From an uncultured Paenibacillaceae bacterium (GTDB lineage: Bacteria > Bacillota > Bacilli > Aneurinibacillales > Aneurinibacillaceae): a stretch of 41,823 bases of DNA. Where the stretch lies: positions 1-41,823 of the forward strand of contig CAMLDI010000025.1 in NCBI GenBank assembly GCA_946478845.1, in the 5' to 3' direction. The notes under the pieces were generated by a model, which was given only the letters and a program-made list of their open reading frames with translations, was not told where the DNA came from and ran no database searches. Both the position numbers and the translations under genes were made by a program. Shown here piece after piece: positions 1 through 7,360 of the stretch (its first letter is position 1; each line of letters begins with the position of its first letter).

Positions 1-1
1 G

Positions 2-646
2 CTTGCTACTTCAACAGGCCATTTATATGGTGAAAAGTTAAATGATTTATTGAACGAAGAAACAGAACGTTTGAATAAGGTGAATGGGAAACGGAATCCC
101 TACTATGTACTTGTAAGAAAATATGAAGCAGAAGGAAATTTGGAAACAGCGAACAGAATAAGAAAAAACAACTTAGGCAAGAAGAAATACAATAAACAAA
201 AGAATAAACATGATACAACAGTTAAAAGTTACATTAACCATTCCTTAAATCAATTTCTTTTTATGGAAAAACCAAGTGATATTATTCAGGAAGATTTAAC
301 CTTCGTTTCTTGGGATGATAAGTTTCCCAAACACATAAAGCGTAAGCTTTCCCGTTGGATTAAAGGATACATTAAGGAACGATTAGAATACAAAGCAGAG
401 CTTAATCATATCAAAATGCATAAAGTGAATGCGGCTTATACATCACAAATATGTCATAAATGTGGATGTTTTGGAAAAAGAAATGGGGATACATTTACTT
501 GCGAACGCTGTGGTAAAATGCATGCCGATATAAATGCCAGTAACAATATTAAGCAACGAAAAGATGATAAAGAAATTACGCTATATACAAATTACAAAAC
601 AGTGAAAAAAATCCTCGAAAACAGAATGAAACTCACAGCAAGTTAA
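2..646 (+). CDS. tnpB: TnpB, RNA-guided nuclease of an IS200/IS605-type element (5' end outside window)
   Basis: The frame is open from base 2 to the TAA at 644-646, so this is the C-terminal ~214 residues of a TnpB protein; the N-terminal part and the first RuvC aspartate lie upstream of the window. Visible are the RuvC strand ATSTGHLYG just after that aspartate, the segment IIQEDLTF with the second catalytic acid (Glu), a zinc finger of two CxxC pairs (CHKC ... CERC), and the last RuvC motif ADINASNNI with its Asp. TnpB proteins are omega-RNA-guided DNA nucleases carried by IS200/IS605 elements. All visible catalytic and zinc positions are intact, so nothing here says it is dead. No tnpA is seen in the window; it may be upstream or absent (IS1341-like). 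Confidence 0.9.
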   Translation, partial: LATSTGHLYGEKLNDLLNEETERLNKVNGKRNPYYVLVRKYEAEGNLETANRIRKNNLGKKKYNKQKNKHDTTVKSYINHSLNQFLFMEKPSDIIQEDLTFVSWDDKFPKHIKRKLSRWIKGYIKERLEYKAELNHIKMHKVNAAYTSQICHKCGCFGKRNGDTFTCERCGKMHADINASNNIKQRKDDKEITLYTNYKTVKKILENRMKLTAS

Positions 647-653
647 TAAAAAA

Positions 654-851
654 GACCTCCCTTTATCACAAGTGTAGCCAACCTCCTTCAGAGGCGTTGC
701 ACTTTACCGTAAGGGGGTAATGGGAGGTCTATTCTATCGTTTTATCTCAACGGTTGTGGGAAGAACAGGTGATGTTGTCGAGTATTTGGATTTACAGCTT
801 GTTCACTGGCTCAATCAAGACCACAATGTTTGTGGAGCGAATGACTCAAAT
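654..851 (+). ncRNA. Candidate omega RNA (reRNA) scaffold and right end of the tnpB element
   Basis: Directly after tnpB lies a structured non-coding stretch. GACCTCCC (654-661) pairs with GGGAGGTC (722-729) around a smaller TTACC/GGTAA hairpin, and CCACAA (821-826) pairs with TTGTGG (830-835). That last hairpin is followed by AGCGAATGACTCAAAT (836-851). In IS200/IS605 elements the omega RNA covers the 3' end of tnpB and the right end; it typically finishes with a hairpin followed by a GAATG...TCAA-type end, after which flanking DNA serves as guide. By that analogy the guide would start near 852. Boundaries and function are inferred from layout only. Confidence 0.45.
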
Positions 852-922
852 ACCTAGATATTTTTACTATAATCCGTAAATTTATATAGGTTTTTGGGAC
901 CAGGTGAAAGGGGTTGATTCAT

Positions 923-1420
923 ATGCGTATATTGTTTGTATGTACCGGGAACACATGCCGCAGTCCTATTGCCGAGAAGATTTTTCGCAAAATCATAGCA
1001 GAAGAGGGGCTTAGTGAAAGTATCGAGATTCAGTCTGCGGGTACTTTTGCCTACAATGGAGTCACTGCTTCATCCAACGCCCTTCGCGTTCTTGAATCGA
1101 AAGGAATTACAGAGCCCCATACTTCCCAAATCGTCACTCCCGAATTGATGGAATGGTCGACCTTAATATTAACCATGACCAGATCCCATAAAGCATCTTT
1201 GTTACAGGCCTATCCCCACATGGCAGAAAAAATCTATACCTTAAAGGAATATGCGAACCCTGAGTCACCCACCGGTATTGAAATCAGTGATCCTTTTGGC
1301 GGTTCCCTTGAAATATATGAAGAGTGTGCCCGAGAAATTGAAGAATCCTTGCGGGAATTGCTAAAGAATATTAAAGGGCAACAAATGAACCCTCAGGGAC
1401 AAGGATTGGAATCCCCTTGA
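923..1420 (+). CDS. ywlE: Protein-arginine phosphatase, low-molecular-weight PTP fold (YwlE)
   Basis: The start is ATG 923, nine bases after AAAGGGG; the upstream in-frame TTG at 914 abuts that ribosome site and is unlikely. The P-loop is CTGNTCRSP at residues 7-15, with nucleophile Cys7, Arg13 and Thr11. In B. subtilis YwlE the Thr at this place (Ile in tyrosine phosphatases) selects phosphoarginine. The general-acid Asp is in the C-terminal DPFGGS motif. YwlE removes the arginine phosphates placed by McsB, which mark proteins for ClpCP, and so opposes McsB in the stress response. It sits upstream of the lipase, hydrolase, rpiB and ywlG, as part of the conserved ywlE-rpiB-ywlG-glyA order with two extra genes inserted. 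Confidence 0.93.
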   Translation: MRILFVCTGNTCRSPIAEKIFRKIIAEEGLSESIEIQSAGTFAYNGVTASSNALRVLESKGITEPHTSQIVTPELMEWSTLILTMTRSHKASLLQAYPHMAEKIYTLKEYANPESPTGIEISDPFGGSLEIYEECAREIEESLRELLKNIKGQQMNPQGQGLESP

Positions 1421-2586
1421 TTACAACGTTCCCCAGAACCCGGGGCAATGAGGATCCTATTGTCCTTGTTGCAGGTTTTACCGGTTGGGGCAGGGATGAG
1501 TTCGGCGGTTTTTTATACTGGGGAGGCACGAGTGACATTCAGGAGGAATTAACACAACAGGGTTATCCTACTTTTACAGCAGGAATAGGGCCCTATTCTT
1601 CCAATTGGGACAGGGCTTGTGAACTTTTTGCATTCATTAAAGGAGGGACGGCGGATTATGGGGAAGTCCATTCCAAACGTTTTGGACATGCCCGCTATGG
1701 ACGGACCTTTCCTGGCCTTTTCCCCCAATGGAGCGAAGAAAATAAAATTCATATCATCGGCCATAGCATGGGTGGGCAAACAGCCCGGATGTTAGCCCAG
1801 TTGCTGGCAGAAGGCAATGAAGAAGAACAGCGAGGAACACCGCCGAAAGAACTTTCCCCCTTATTTAATGGGGAAGAAAAAAACTGGATAAAAACCATTA
1901 GTACGATTTCCACCCCTCATAACGGCTCAACTCTTGTGTATGGTTTTCAAAAATACATCCCCCGGATGAAACAAATTTTTAAGCTCTTTTCCTCGATTAA
2001 TCAAGTAGGGAAAAAGTTTTATTATGATTTTAAATTGGATCAATGGGGACTGACCTCGAAAGAGAATGAAAGCTACAATGAATATTTAAAACGAGTATGG
2101 AAATTTAACACCATTGTAAAAACGACTGATTTTAGTGAATATGATTTAAGTGTAGAAGGGGCATATCATCTAAACCAATGGGTAAAGGCAAGGCCCAATA
2201 TTTATTACTTTTCCATGGGGACCAAAAAGACCTTTTCTTCACCTTTAACCGGGTATCAAATCCCCCGGCTCAAAATGAACCCCCTTTTCACACCCTTTTC
2301 TTTATTTATGGGACGCTATACAGATCGGGACCATTTCCCTTCCATTAATGAAAACTGGTGGGAGAATGATGGAATTGTGAATACCTTTTCCATGAAAGGC
2401 CCCATTTATGGCTCTGAGGATCCTATCATCGTACCTGAAACAAAATATTTCCATCCTGCACCTGGAATTTGGCATTATCTTGGCACCATGGATGATTATG
2501 ACCACATGGAAATTGTCAGTGTAGGCTTTAAAAAAGCCCGTGTGTTATATTCCCAACTGGCGAATCTCATCAGTTCGCTCAAATAG
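1417..2586 (+). CDS. Lipase of the Geobacillus/Staphylococcus family (I.5/I.6), no signal peptide
   Basis: The 389-residue protein aligns along its length with mature thermoalkalophilic lipases of Geobacillus: an oxyanion region VAGFTGWGR near the N-terminus, the NWDRACE and GHARYGRT motifs that carry zinc ligands in that family (Asp65, His85, His91 and Asp208 here), nucleophile Ser117 in GHSMGG, Asp318 in ENDGIVN and His363 in YDHMEI. These enzymes hydrolyse triacylglycerols. Odd point: family members are secreted with a signal peptide, but this frame begins almost at the mature start and nothing resembling a signal peptide lies upstream in frame. The start used is TTG 1417, which overlaps the ywlE stop as TTGA, suggesting translational coupling. 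GHSMGG resembles the staphylococcal nucleophile elbow rather than Geobacillus AHSQGG. Confidence 0.88.
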   Translation: MITTFPRTRGNEDPIVLVAGFTGWGRDEFGGFLYWGGTSDIQEELTQQGYPTFTAGIGPYSSNWDRACELFAFIKGGTADYGEVHSKRFGHARYGRTFPGLFPQWSEENKIHIIGHSMGGQTARMLAQLLAEGNEEEQRGTPPKELSPLFNGEEKNWIKTISTISTPHNGSTLVYGFQKYIPRMKQIFKLFSSINQVGKKFYYDFKLDQWGLTSKENESYNEYLKRVWKFNTIVKTTDFSEYDLSVEGAYHLNQWVKARPNIYYFSMGTKKTFSSPLTGYQIPRLKMNPLFTPFSLFMGRYTDRDHFPSINENWWENDGIVNTFSMKGPIYGSEDPIIVPETKYFHPAPGIWHYLGTMDDYDHMEIVSVGFKKARVLYSQLANLISSLK

Positions 2587-2598
2587 GAGGACAGGATC

Positions 2599-3477
2599 AT
2601 GAAAAAAGTAGTTCTTTCCAATGGAGAAACTCTTTGTTACCGGGAAAGGCCAGGGGGAAATCGCCCCATGGTTCTTGTCCACGGAAACATGACTTCATCT
2701 GTGCACTGGGACCTATTAATTGAAAAATTGCCCGGGGAATTGAAAGTGTATGCTGTAGACATGCGGGGATTCGGCCAATCCACTTACCATCAGCCCATCC
2801 ATAGGATCCGCGATTTTGCCACGGATATTAAAGAATGGGCAACAATCCTTGGCCTTTCCCCATTTATCCTTATGGGTTGGTCCTTGGGTGGGGCTGTTTC
2901 CATGGATTATGCTGCCCATTATCCTGAAGATGTGGAGAAACTCCTTCTCATGTGTTCAGGCAGTACCCGGGGGTTTCCTATTTTCAAAAAAGATGAAAGC
3001 GGCCTTCCTATAATGGATCAACCCTTGCATACCCGTGAGGAAATTGCCCAGGACCCTATTAAGGTATTGCCAATCCTCAATGCTTACCGGGAAAAAAATA
3101 AAGAAGTCTTAAAAGCCATTTGGAATTTATTAATTTATACTACAGAACAACCAAATGCCGAACAATACGGCAAGTACTTAGAGGATATGTTAACCCAAAG
3201 AAATCTGATAGACGTAGATTATGCCCTGGCCAATTTTAATATGAGCAGCCATCCTGCCCCAACAGGAGCGGGGACTGGCATGGCAAAACATCTCACTATG
3301 CCTATTCTTGTCTTATCGGGCAAAAAGGATCTGGTGATTTCTAAAACTATGACTGAGGAACTTCTTGCAGATTTACCCCAAAAGCCAATCCATATTGAAC
3401 TGGATGCAGGCCATTCTCCCCTTATCGATGATTTAGAAAACCTGAATCAAGCCATTAAAACTTTTATTTCAGCATAA
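2599..3477 (+). CDS. Alpha/beta hydrolase of unknown substrate
   Basis: A 292-residue single-domain alpha/beta hydrolase. The oxyanion motif is LVHGNMTSS (residues 26-34), followed by VDMRGFGQS. The nucleophile is Ser95 in GWSLGG, with likely catalytic Asp244 in SGKKDLVI and His272 in DAGHSPL. No signal peptide or membrane segment is seen, so it should act in the cytoplasm. The start is ATG 2599 with TAGGAGGACAGG just upstream, 12 bases after the lipase gene, so the two hydrolases are probably co-transcribed and may act on related ester or lactone substrates (inference). Sequence alone does not separate esterase, lactonase or haloperoxidase-like members of the family. Confidence 0.85.
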   Translation: MKKVVLSNGETLCYRERPGGNRPMVLVHGNMTSSVHWDLLIEKLPGELKVYAVDMRGFGQSTYHQPIHRIRDFATDIKEWATILGLSPFILMGWSLGGAVSMDYAAHYPEDVEKLLLMCSGSTRGFPIFKKDESGLPIMDQPLHTREEIAQDPIKVLPILNAYREKNKEVLKAIWNLLIYTTEQPNAEQYGKYLEDMLTQRNLIDVDYALANFNMSSHPAPTGAGTGMAKHLTMPILVLSGKKDLVISKTMTEELLADLPQKPIHIELDAGHSPLIDDLENLNQAIKTFISA

Positions 3478-3549
3478 AAACCTCTTTAAATCCGAACGAT
3501 TTTTCATATATAATAAAAAACGTACAGATTTTATATAAACCTTCGACAA

Positions 3550-3590
3550 AATACTCTCTTAACCTACACAAAATAGGGTATAATACAAAA
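3550..3590 (+). promoter_or_regulatory. Possible promoter of rpiB-ywlG-glyA
   Basis: A perfect TATAAT lies at 3579-3584, 37 bases before the rpiB start. No convincing -35 hexamer stands 16-18 bases upstream, so this is called from the -10 box and its position in the 144-base gap only. No clear terminator was seen in that gap. Confidence 0.35.
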
Positions 3591-3621
3591 AGGCATTAAT
3601 TAGGAAACGGAGGAGAGTATT

Positions 3622-4077
3622 GTGAAAGTAGCAATTGCCGCCGATCATGGCGGGTATTCTCTTAAAGAAGAGATTAAACAATACCTGGAATCAGCAGGTA
3701 TTGAATACCAGGATTTTGGTTGCCATAATGAAGATTCAGTGGATTATCCCGACTACGCTCTTCCCGTTGCGGAAAAAGTGGCAAAAGGGGAATTTGACCG
3801 GGGCATTTTAATTTGCGGTACCGGCATTGGCATGTCCATTGCAGCCAATAAAATAGACGGTGTACGCTGTGCCCTGGTCCACGACTGTTTTACAGCCAAA
3901 GCCACTAGAGAACATAATGATTCCAATGTCCTAGCCATGGGCGCCCGTGTCATCGGACCGGGACACGCATTAGAAGTGGCAAAAATTTGGTTAGGAACCG
4001 AATTTGAAGGTGGACGCCACCAACGCCGCATTGAAAAAATCCATCTGATTGAAAAAGGTGGAAGCAACCGTGCTTAA
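3622..4077 (+). CDS. rpiB: Ribose-5-phosphate isomerase B
   Basis: RpiB interconverts ribose 5-phosphate and ribulose 5-phosphate in the pentose phosphate pathway. The protein is 151 residues, the usual RpiB length. Asp8-His9 in AADHGG, the active-site Cys65 in ICGTGIGMSIAANK and His98 in REHNDSNVLAMGAR are all present. The start is GTG 3622 with GGAGGAG at 3609-3615. It is followed by ywlG with overlapping ends. An allose-6-phosphate isomerase role (AlsB-like) is possible for RpiB paralogues, but the neighbourhood fits the housekeeping ywlF of Bacillus. Confidence 0.95.
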   Translation: MKVAIAADHGGYSLKEEIKQYLESAGIEYQDFGCHNEDSVDYPDYALPVAEKVAKGEFDRGILICGTGIGMSIAANKIDGVRCALVHDCFTAKATREHNDSNVLAMGARVIGPGHALEVAKIWLGTEFEGGRHQRRIEKIHLIEKGGSNRA

Positions 4078-4651
4078 TAAGCTACAACAAGACCTGAAAA
4101 TCATGTTACAGGAATTGCAAGATGCAATGCCCAGAGGTCTAGGTAAAGGTCAAATCCTTGTTATTGGAACAAGTACCAGTGAAATTCTCGGCAAAAGAAT
4201 TGGGACAGCAGGCAGTGACGATGTAGCGCAAACCCTTTACCAGGTATTTTCGGAAGAAAGCGAAAAAAGAGGATTTGCCCTTGCCTTCCAATGTTGCGAA
4301 CATTTGAATCGCGCCCTGGTTATCGAAAGAACAATCGCCAACAATCAGGGATGGCCTGAGGTGCTGGCCGTTCCTATTTCAGGTGCAGGTGGCTCTATGG
4401 CCGCCTGTGCTTATGAACAAATGGAGGACCCCGTTCTTGTTGAAACCATTCAGGCAGATGCAGGAATCGATATTGGGGATACCTTCATCGGAATGCACCT
4501 AAAACATGTGGCTGTTCCCGTTCGGCCCAGTATTAATGAGTTAGGTGCTGCCCACGTCACAATGGCACGTACCCGTCCTAAACTAATAGGTGGCCCTCGT
4601 GCCGTTTATGAACGGACAAGTTTAAAAACGGATATGAAAAATTGCCGCTAA
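4070..4651 (+). CDS. ywlG: YwlG/TIGR01440 family protein (UPF0340), function unknown
   Basis: This conserved Firmicutes protein normally sits between rpiB and glyA, as here. It contains the hallmark segment LVIGTSTSEILGKRIGTAGS and the glycine-rich PISGAGGSMAACAYEQ. I prefer GTG 4070 (about 193 residues): GGTGG at 4057-4061 stands eight bases before it, while the upstream TTG at 4049 has no ribosome site. This gives an 8-base overlap with the rpiB end and probable coupling. No biochemical function is established to my knowledge. No membrane segments or signal peptide are seen. Its constant company of rpiB and glyA suggests a role near one-carbon or nucleotide metabolism, which is inference. 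Confidence 0.9.
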   Translation: MLNKLQQDLKIMLQELQDAMPRGLGKGQILVIGTSTSEILGKRIGTAGSDDVAQTLYQVFSEESEKRGFALAFQCCEHLNRALVIERTIANNQGWPEVLAVPISGAGGSMAACAYEQMEDPVLVETIQADAGIDIGDTFIGMHLKHVAVPVRPSINELGAAHVTMARTRPKLIGGPRAVYERTSLKTDMKNCR

Positions 4652-4669
4652 TATAAGGAGGATTTATCC

Positions 4670-5920
4670 ATGTTGGAAAATTTGAAGAAACAAGATCCAC
4701 AAATTGCTGAAGCGATCCGTGCAGAACTTGGCCGCCAACGCAGCAAAATTGAATTAATCGCTTCCGAAAACTTCGTAAGTGAAGCAGTAATGGAAGCAAT
4801 GGGTACTGTACTAACTAACAAATATGCTGAAGGTTATCCAGGCAAACGCTACTATGGCGGTTGCGAATGCGTTGACGTAGCAGAAGACCTTGCTCGCGAT
4901 CGTGCAAAACAACTCTTCGGCGCTGAACATGCCAACGTACAACCACACTCCGGTGCCCAGGCGAACATGGCTGTATACTTCGCATTCTTAAAACCAGGAG
5001 ACACTGTCCTTGGGATGAACCTTTCCCATGGGGGACACCTTACCCATGGCAGCCCTGTAAACTTCTCTGGAAGCATCTACAACTTCGTAGAATATGGCGT
5101 AAACGAAGAGACTCAAGTTCTTGACTATGAAGTCATCCGCAAATTAGCGGAAGAAAATAAACCAAAAATGATCGTAGCAGGTGCTAGTGCATATCCTCGA
5201 ATCATCGATTTCCCTAAACTTCGTGAAATCGCTGATAGCGTAGGCGCATACCTCATGGTAGACATGGCTCATATTGCTGGCCTTGTAGCAACTGGCCTTC
5301 ATCCAAGCCCAGTTCCATATGCAGACTTCACTACGACTACCACTCACAAAACCCTTCGCGGCCCTCGTGGCGGTATGATCCTTTGTAAAGAAGAATATGC
5401 AAAAGCTATTGATAAATCAGTATTCCCTGGCATTCAAGGCGGTCCATTAATGCACGTAATCGCTGCTAAAGCTGTTGCTTTTGGTGAAGCTCTCCAACCT
5501 TCTTTCAAAGAATATGCACAAAGAGTAGTGAACAACGCCCAAGCATTTGCAAAAACTTTACAAGAAGAAGGATTAACATTAATCTCCGGCGGTACTGACA
5601 ACCACTTAGTCCTCGTTGACGTTCGCAACATGAACCTTACTGGGAAAGTGGCTGAACATCTTCTTGACGAAGTGGGTATCACTTGCAACAAAAACACCAT
5701 TCCTTACGATCCAGCCAGCCCATTCGTAACCAGCGGCATCCGTTTAGGAACTCCTGCAATCACCAGCCGTGGATTTGACGAAGAAGCTATGCAAGAAGTT
5801 GCTCGCATCATCGCTCTTTGCTTGAAAAACCCAGAAGATGCAGCAAAACAAGAAGAAGCTGGCCAACGTGTTGCAGCACTTTGCGATAAATTCCCAATGT
5901 ATCCTGGCATGGATATCTAA
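4670..5920 (+). CDS. glyA: Serine hydroxymethyltransferase
   Basis: This PLP enzyme converts serine and tetrahydrofolate into glycine and 5,10-methylene-tetrahydrofolate, the main cellular source of one-carbon units. The 416-residue length is standard. The family signatures are clear: [11 protein letters not shown] near the N-terminus, [22 protein letters not shown], and the PLP-lysine segment [14 protein letters not shown]. The start is ATG 4670 with AAGGAGG upstream, 18 bases after ywlG, so it is probably in the same transcript. A strong terminator follows at 5941. Codon use differs visibly from the genes before it (more regular, as in highly expressed genes). Confidence 0.98.
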   Translation: MLENLKKQDPQIAEAIRAELGRQRSKIELIASENFVSEAVMEAMGTVLTNKYAEGYPGKRYYGGCECVDVAEDLARDRAKQLFGAEHANVQPHSGAQANMAVYFAFLKPGDTVLGMNLSHGGHLTHGSPVNFSGSIYNFVEYGVNEETQVLDYEVIRKLAEENKPKMIVAGASAYPRIIDFPKLREIADSVGAYLMVDMAHIAGLVATGLHPSPVPYADFTTTTTHKTLRGPRGGMILCKEEYAKAIDKSVFPGIQGGPLMHVIAAKAVAFGEALQPSFKEYAQRVVNNAQAFAKTLQEEGLTLISGGTDNHLVLVDVRNMNLTGKVAEHLLDEVGITCNKNTIPYDPASPFVTSGIRLGTPAITSRGFDEEAMQEVARIIALCLKNPEDAAKQEEAGQRVAALCDKFPMYPGMDI

Positions 5921-5940
5921 TTTGAATATGTAACTATTCA

Positions 5941-5981
5941 AGCCCCCTCGTGCGGACCAACCCGTACCAGGGGGCTTTTTG
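5941..5981 (+). terminator. Rho-independent terminator after glyA
   Basis: AGCCCCCT (5941-5948) pairs with AGGGGGCT (5969-5976), followed by a run of T. It closes the rpiB-ywlG-glyA transcript. Confidence 0.9.
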
Positions 5982-5986
5982 CGCAC

Positions 5987-6095
5987 TATATCGCCTTTAT
6001 CCCCATAAGTCAGTAACAGCTCATAGAGCTGAGGATGAGGATCGAACACTACTTATATCGCCTTTATCCCCATAAGTCAGTAACAGCTCATAGAG
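5987..6095 (-). repeat. Pair of interspersed 27-base motifs inside a 42-base direct repeat
   Basis: Two copies of the window-wide motif (CTGA, six bases, GGGATAAAGGCGATATA, read on the minus strand) lie at 5987-6013 and 6054-6080. The identity between the two copies extends a further 15 bases, giving an identical 42-base direct repeat (5987-6028 and 6054-6095) with a 67-base period. This pair has a longer spacer (40 bases) than the others. It lies between the glyA terminator and the next promoter. Confidence 0.9.
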
Positions 6096-6131
6096 TTAGA
6101 GATAGAAGGTCTAATTTTACAAATCCAATTA

Positions 6132-6181
6132 TTTACATAAAGGAAAATGTTTGTTATACTAAATATACGAACATTAGTTCT
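6132..6181 (+). promoter_or_regulatory. Sigma-A promoter overlapped by a LexA-type operator
   Basis: TTTACA (6132-6137), a 17-base spacer and TATACT (6155-6160) preceded by the extended -10 dinucleotide TG form a near-consensus promoter. Eight bases further on, CGAACATTAGTTC (6168-6180) contains GAAC-N4-GTTC, the core of the Bacillus LexA (DinR) box; the B. subtilis dinA box has the closely similar GAACTTTAGTTC. Its place at the expected transcription start is typical of SOS operators. The last base of the 14-base consensus (G) is T here. That LexA binds here is inference. Confidence 0.6.
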
Positions 6182-6199
6182 TGTTAGGGGGGCGGAAAC

Positions 6200-7087
6200 A
6201 TGTTTGAAGAGCTGTTAAGTTTTGAGGTGTTTCAGGATCGGTTCAGTACTGAAGAGGAGTGTATGGACTACTTGTATCAGGCAAAATGGCCCCTGGGTTT
6301 CTTTTGTCCGGAATGTGGCCATTCCCACGCCTATGTGATCACTACGCGAAATCATCCTCTCTACGAGTGCAGCCATTGCCACCACCAAACATCTCTTACT
6401 GTTGGAACAATTCTTGAGGGAACTCGTACGGATTTGCGCAAATGGTTTATCGCTTTTTACCTCATTTCTACTCCAAAAAGCATCAGTGCCCTTAAACTTA
6501 TGGATATCATTCATGTTACCTATAAAACTGCCTGGTCCATGTTGCACAAAATCCGTCACGCCATTAGCGCTGAGGATGCTTCATGCCCTTTGTCTGGCAG
6601 TGTCTTTGTAAACCAAAACATTCATGGCCGAATTCGTGGCATCGAAAGCCTGGAAAAGCAGGAGACCTTATATGTAGGAGCATCTTTAGACCAGGAGGAT
6701 GAACCGAAATATTTAAAGATAAAATTATTGAATGATAAAATGGATCCTACTTTAAAGTTTCCCATTGAAAAAAACAGGCTCATTCGCAGGAATTTCTTGA
6801 GGGAACATGTGGAACCCCAGCCTGCATATTTGGATTTTTATTATAAATTTAGACATCATTCAGTGTTTAAGTTATTTAAAGAGGCCAAACAATGGATTTA
6901 TAAGACTTTCAACGGCTTATGCCATAAGCGCATGCAGCCCTATTTAGATGAGGTTTGTTATCGGATCAATATGAAAATAAAGGAAGAGTCGATTTTCACC
7001 AACCTAGTGCAACTATGCATGAGTACGAAAAAGGAACCCAAAGGGGAAGTTTCTGACCCAGGGGTCCCACTTCTTCAATGGGGTTAA
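6200..7087 (+). CDS. IS1595-family transposase-like protein with altered catalytic motif
   Basis: A 295-residue intact frame with the IS1595 layout: an N-terminal zinc ribbon (Cys36, Cys39, Cys57, Cys60), a helix-turn-helix-like region (about 92-118), then a DDE-like region ending in the family signature MQPYLDEVCYRIN (245-257). Active members carry LSGxVExDETYxGG at the first catalytic block; here residues 131-143 read LSGSVFVNQNIHG, so the catalytic Asp becomes Asn, the following Glu becomes Gln and the Gly-Gly is lost. GTFHG near the end is KTFNG. No flanking terminal inverted repeats were found. It has its own promoter, a LexA-like box and a strong ribosome site (GGGGGGCGG). Intact frame plus lost catalysis suggests domestication, or recent inactivation. 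Confidence 0.75.
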   Translation: MFEELLSFEVFQDRFSTEEECMDYLYQAKWPLGFFCPECGHSHAYVITTRNHPLYECSHCHHQTSLTVGTILEGTRTDLRKWFIAFYLISTPKSISALKLMDIIHVTYKTAWSMLHKIRHAISAEDASCPLSGSVFVNQNIHGRIRGIESLEKQETLYVGASLDQEDEPKYLKIKLLNDKMDPTLKFPIEKNRLIRRNFLREHVEPQPAYLDFYYKFRHHSVFKLFKEAKQWIYKTFNGLCHKRMQPYLDEVCYRINMKIKEESIFTNLVQLCMSTKKEPKGEVSDPGVPLLQWG

Positions 7088-7098
7088 TGCTAACAACC

Positions 7099-7129
7099 TT
7101 ATCCACAGACTAAGGTTCCTTTCCTGTGG
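7099..7129. other. Imperfect hairpin containing a consensus DnaA-box 9-mer
   Basis: Just after the transposase-like gene, CCACAG (7103-7108) pairs with CTGTGG (7124-7129) and AAGG with CCTT inside it. The left arm contains TTATCCACA (7099-7107), identical to the DnaA-box consensus. No T-run follows, so it is a poor intrinsic terminator. A single DnaA box is likely to be chance or part of the stem. Confidence 0.35.
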
Positions 7130-7218
7130 CTATATGTAAAGTTGTACTTTATAGCAGATGGCTGCTAGCTATTAAAAAAGCGGAATATCAGTGTTCAAGA
7201 CATTTCTGTTAATATTCC

Positions 7219-7291
7219 CTGATTAGATGGGATAAAGGTGATAAGTAGCGTAGGAAGGGGAGTATTCCAACTCAGACTGATTAGATGGGAT
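7219..7291 (+). repeat. Interspersed 27-base motif, one full and one partial copy
   Basis: The full copy is at 7219-7245 (CTGA, six bases, GGGATAAAGGTGATAAG). A truncated copy beginning CTGATTAGATGGGAT lies at 7277-7291, 58 bases further on. The partial copy runs into the region just before the upp promoter. Confidence 0.85.
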
Positions 7292-7316
7292 GCAGTATAT
7301 TATTTTCACAAACATT

Positions 7317-7325
7317 TGGTATAAT
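7317..7325 (+). promoter_or_regulatory. Extended -10 promoter of upp
   Basis: TGGTATAAT (TG, one base, then TATAAT at 7320-7325) is a perfect extended -10 element 35 bases before the upp start. No good -35 hexamer is present, as is usual for this class. Confidence 0.65.
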
Positions 7326-7360
7326 ATGTTTAACTTAAACCGATACAAGGGGGAATCATC

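Noticed and set aside
6200..7087. Active IS1595 insertion sequence with terminal inverted repeats
   Set aside because: No matching inverted ends or target duplication were found around the gene, and the catalytic motif is altered.
7099..7107. Replication-origin signal (DnaA box TTATCCACA)
   Set aside because: A single box inside a hairpin, with no cluster of boxes and no dnaA or dnaN nearby.
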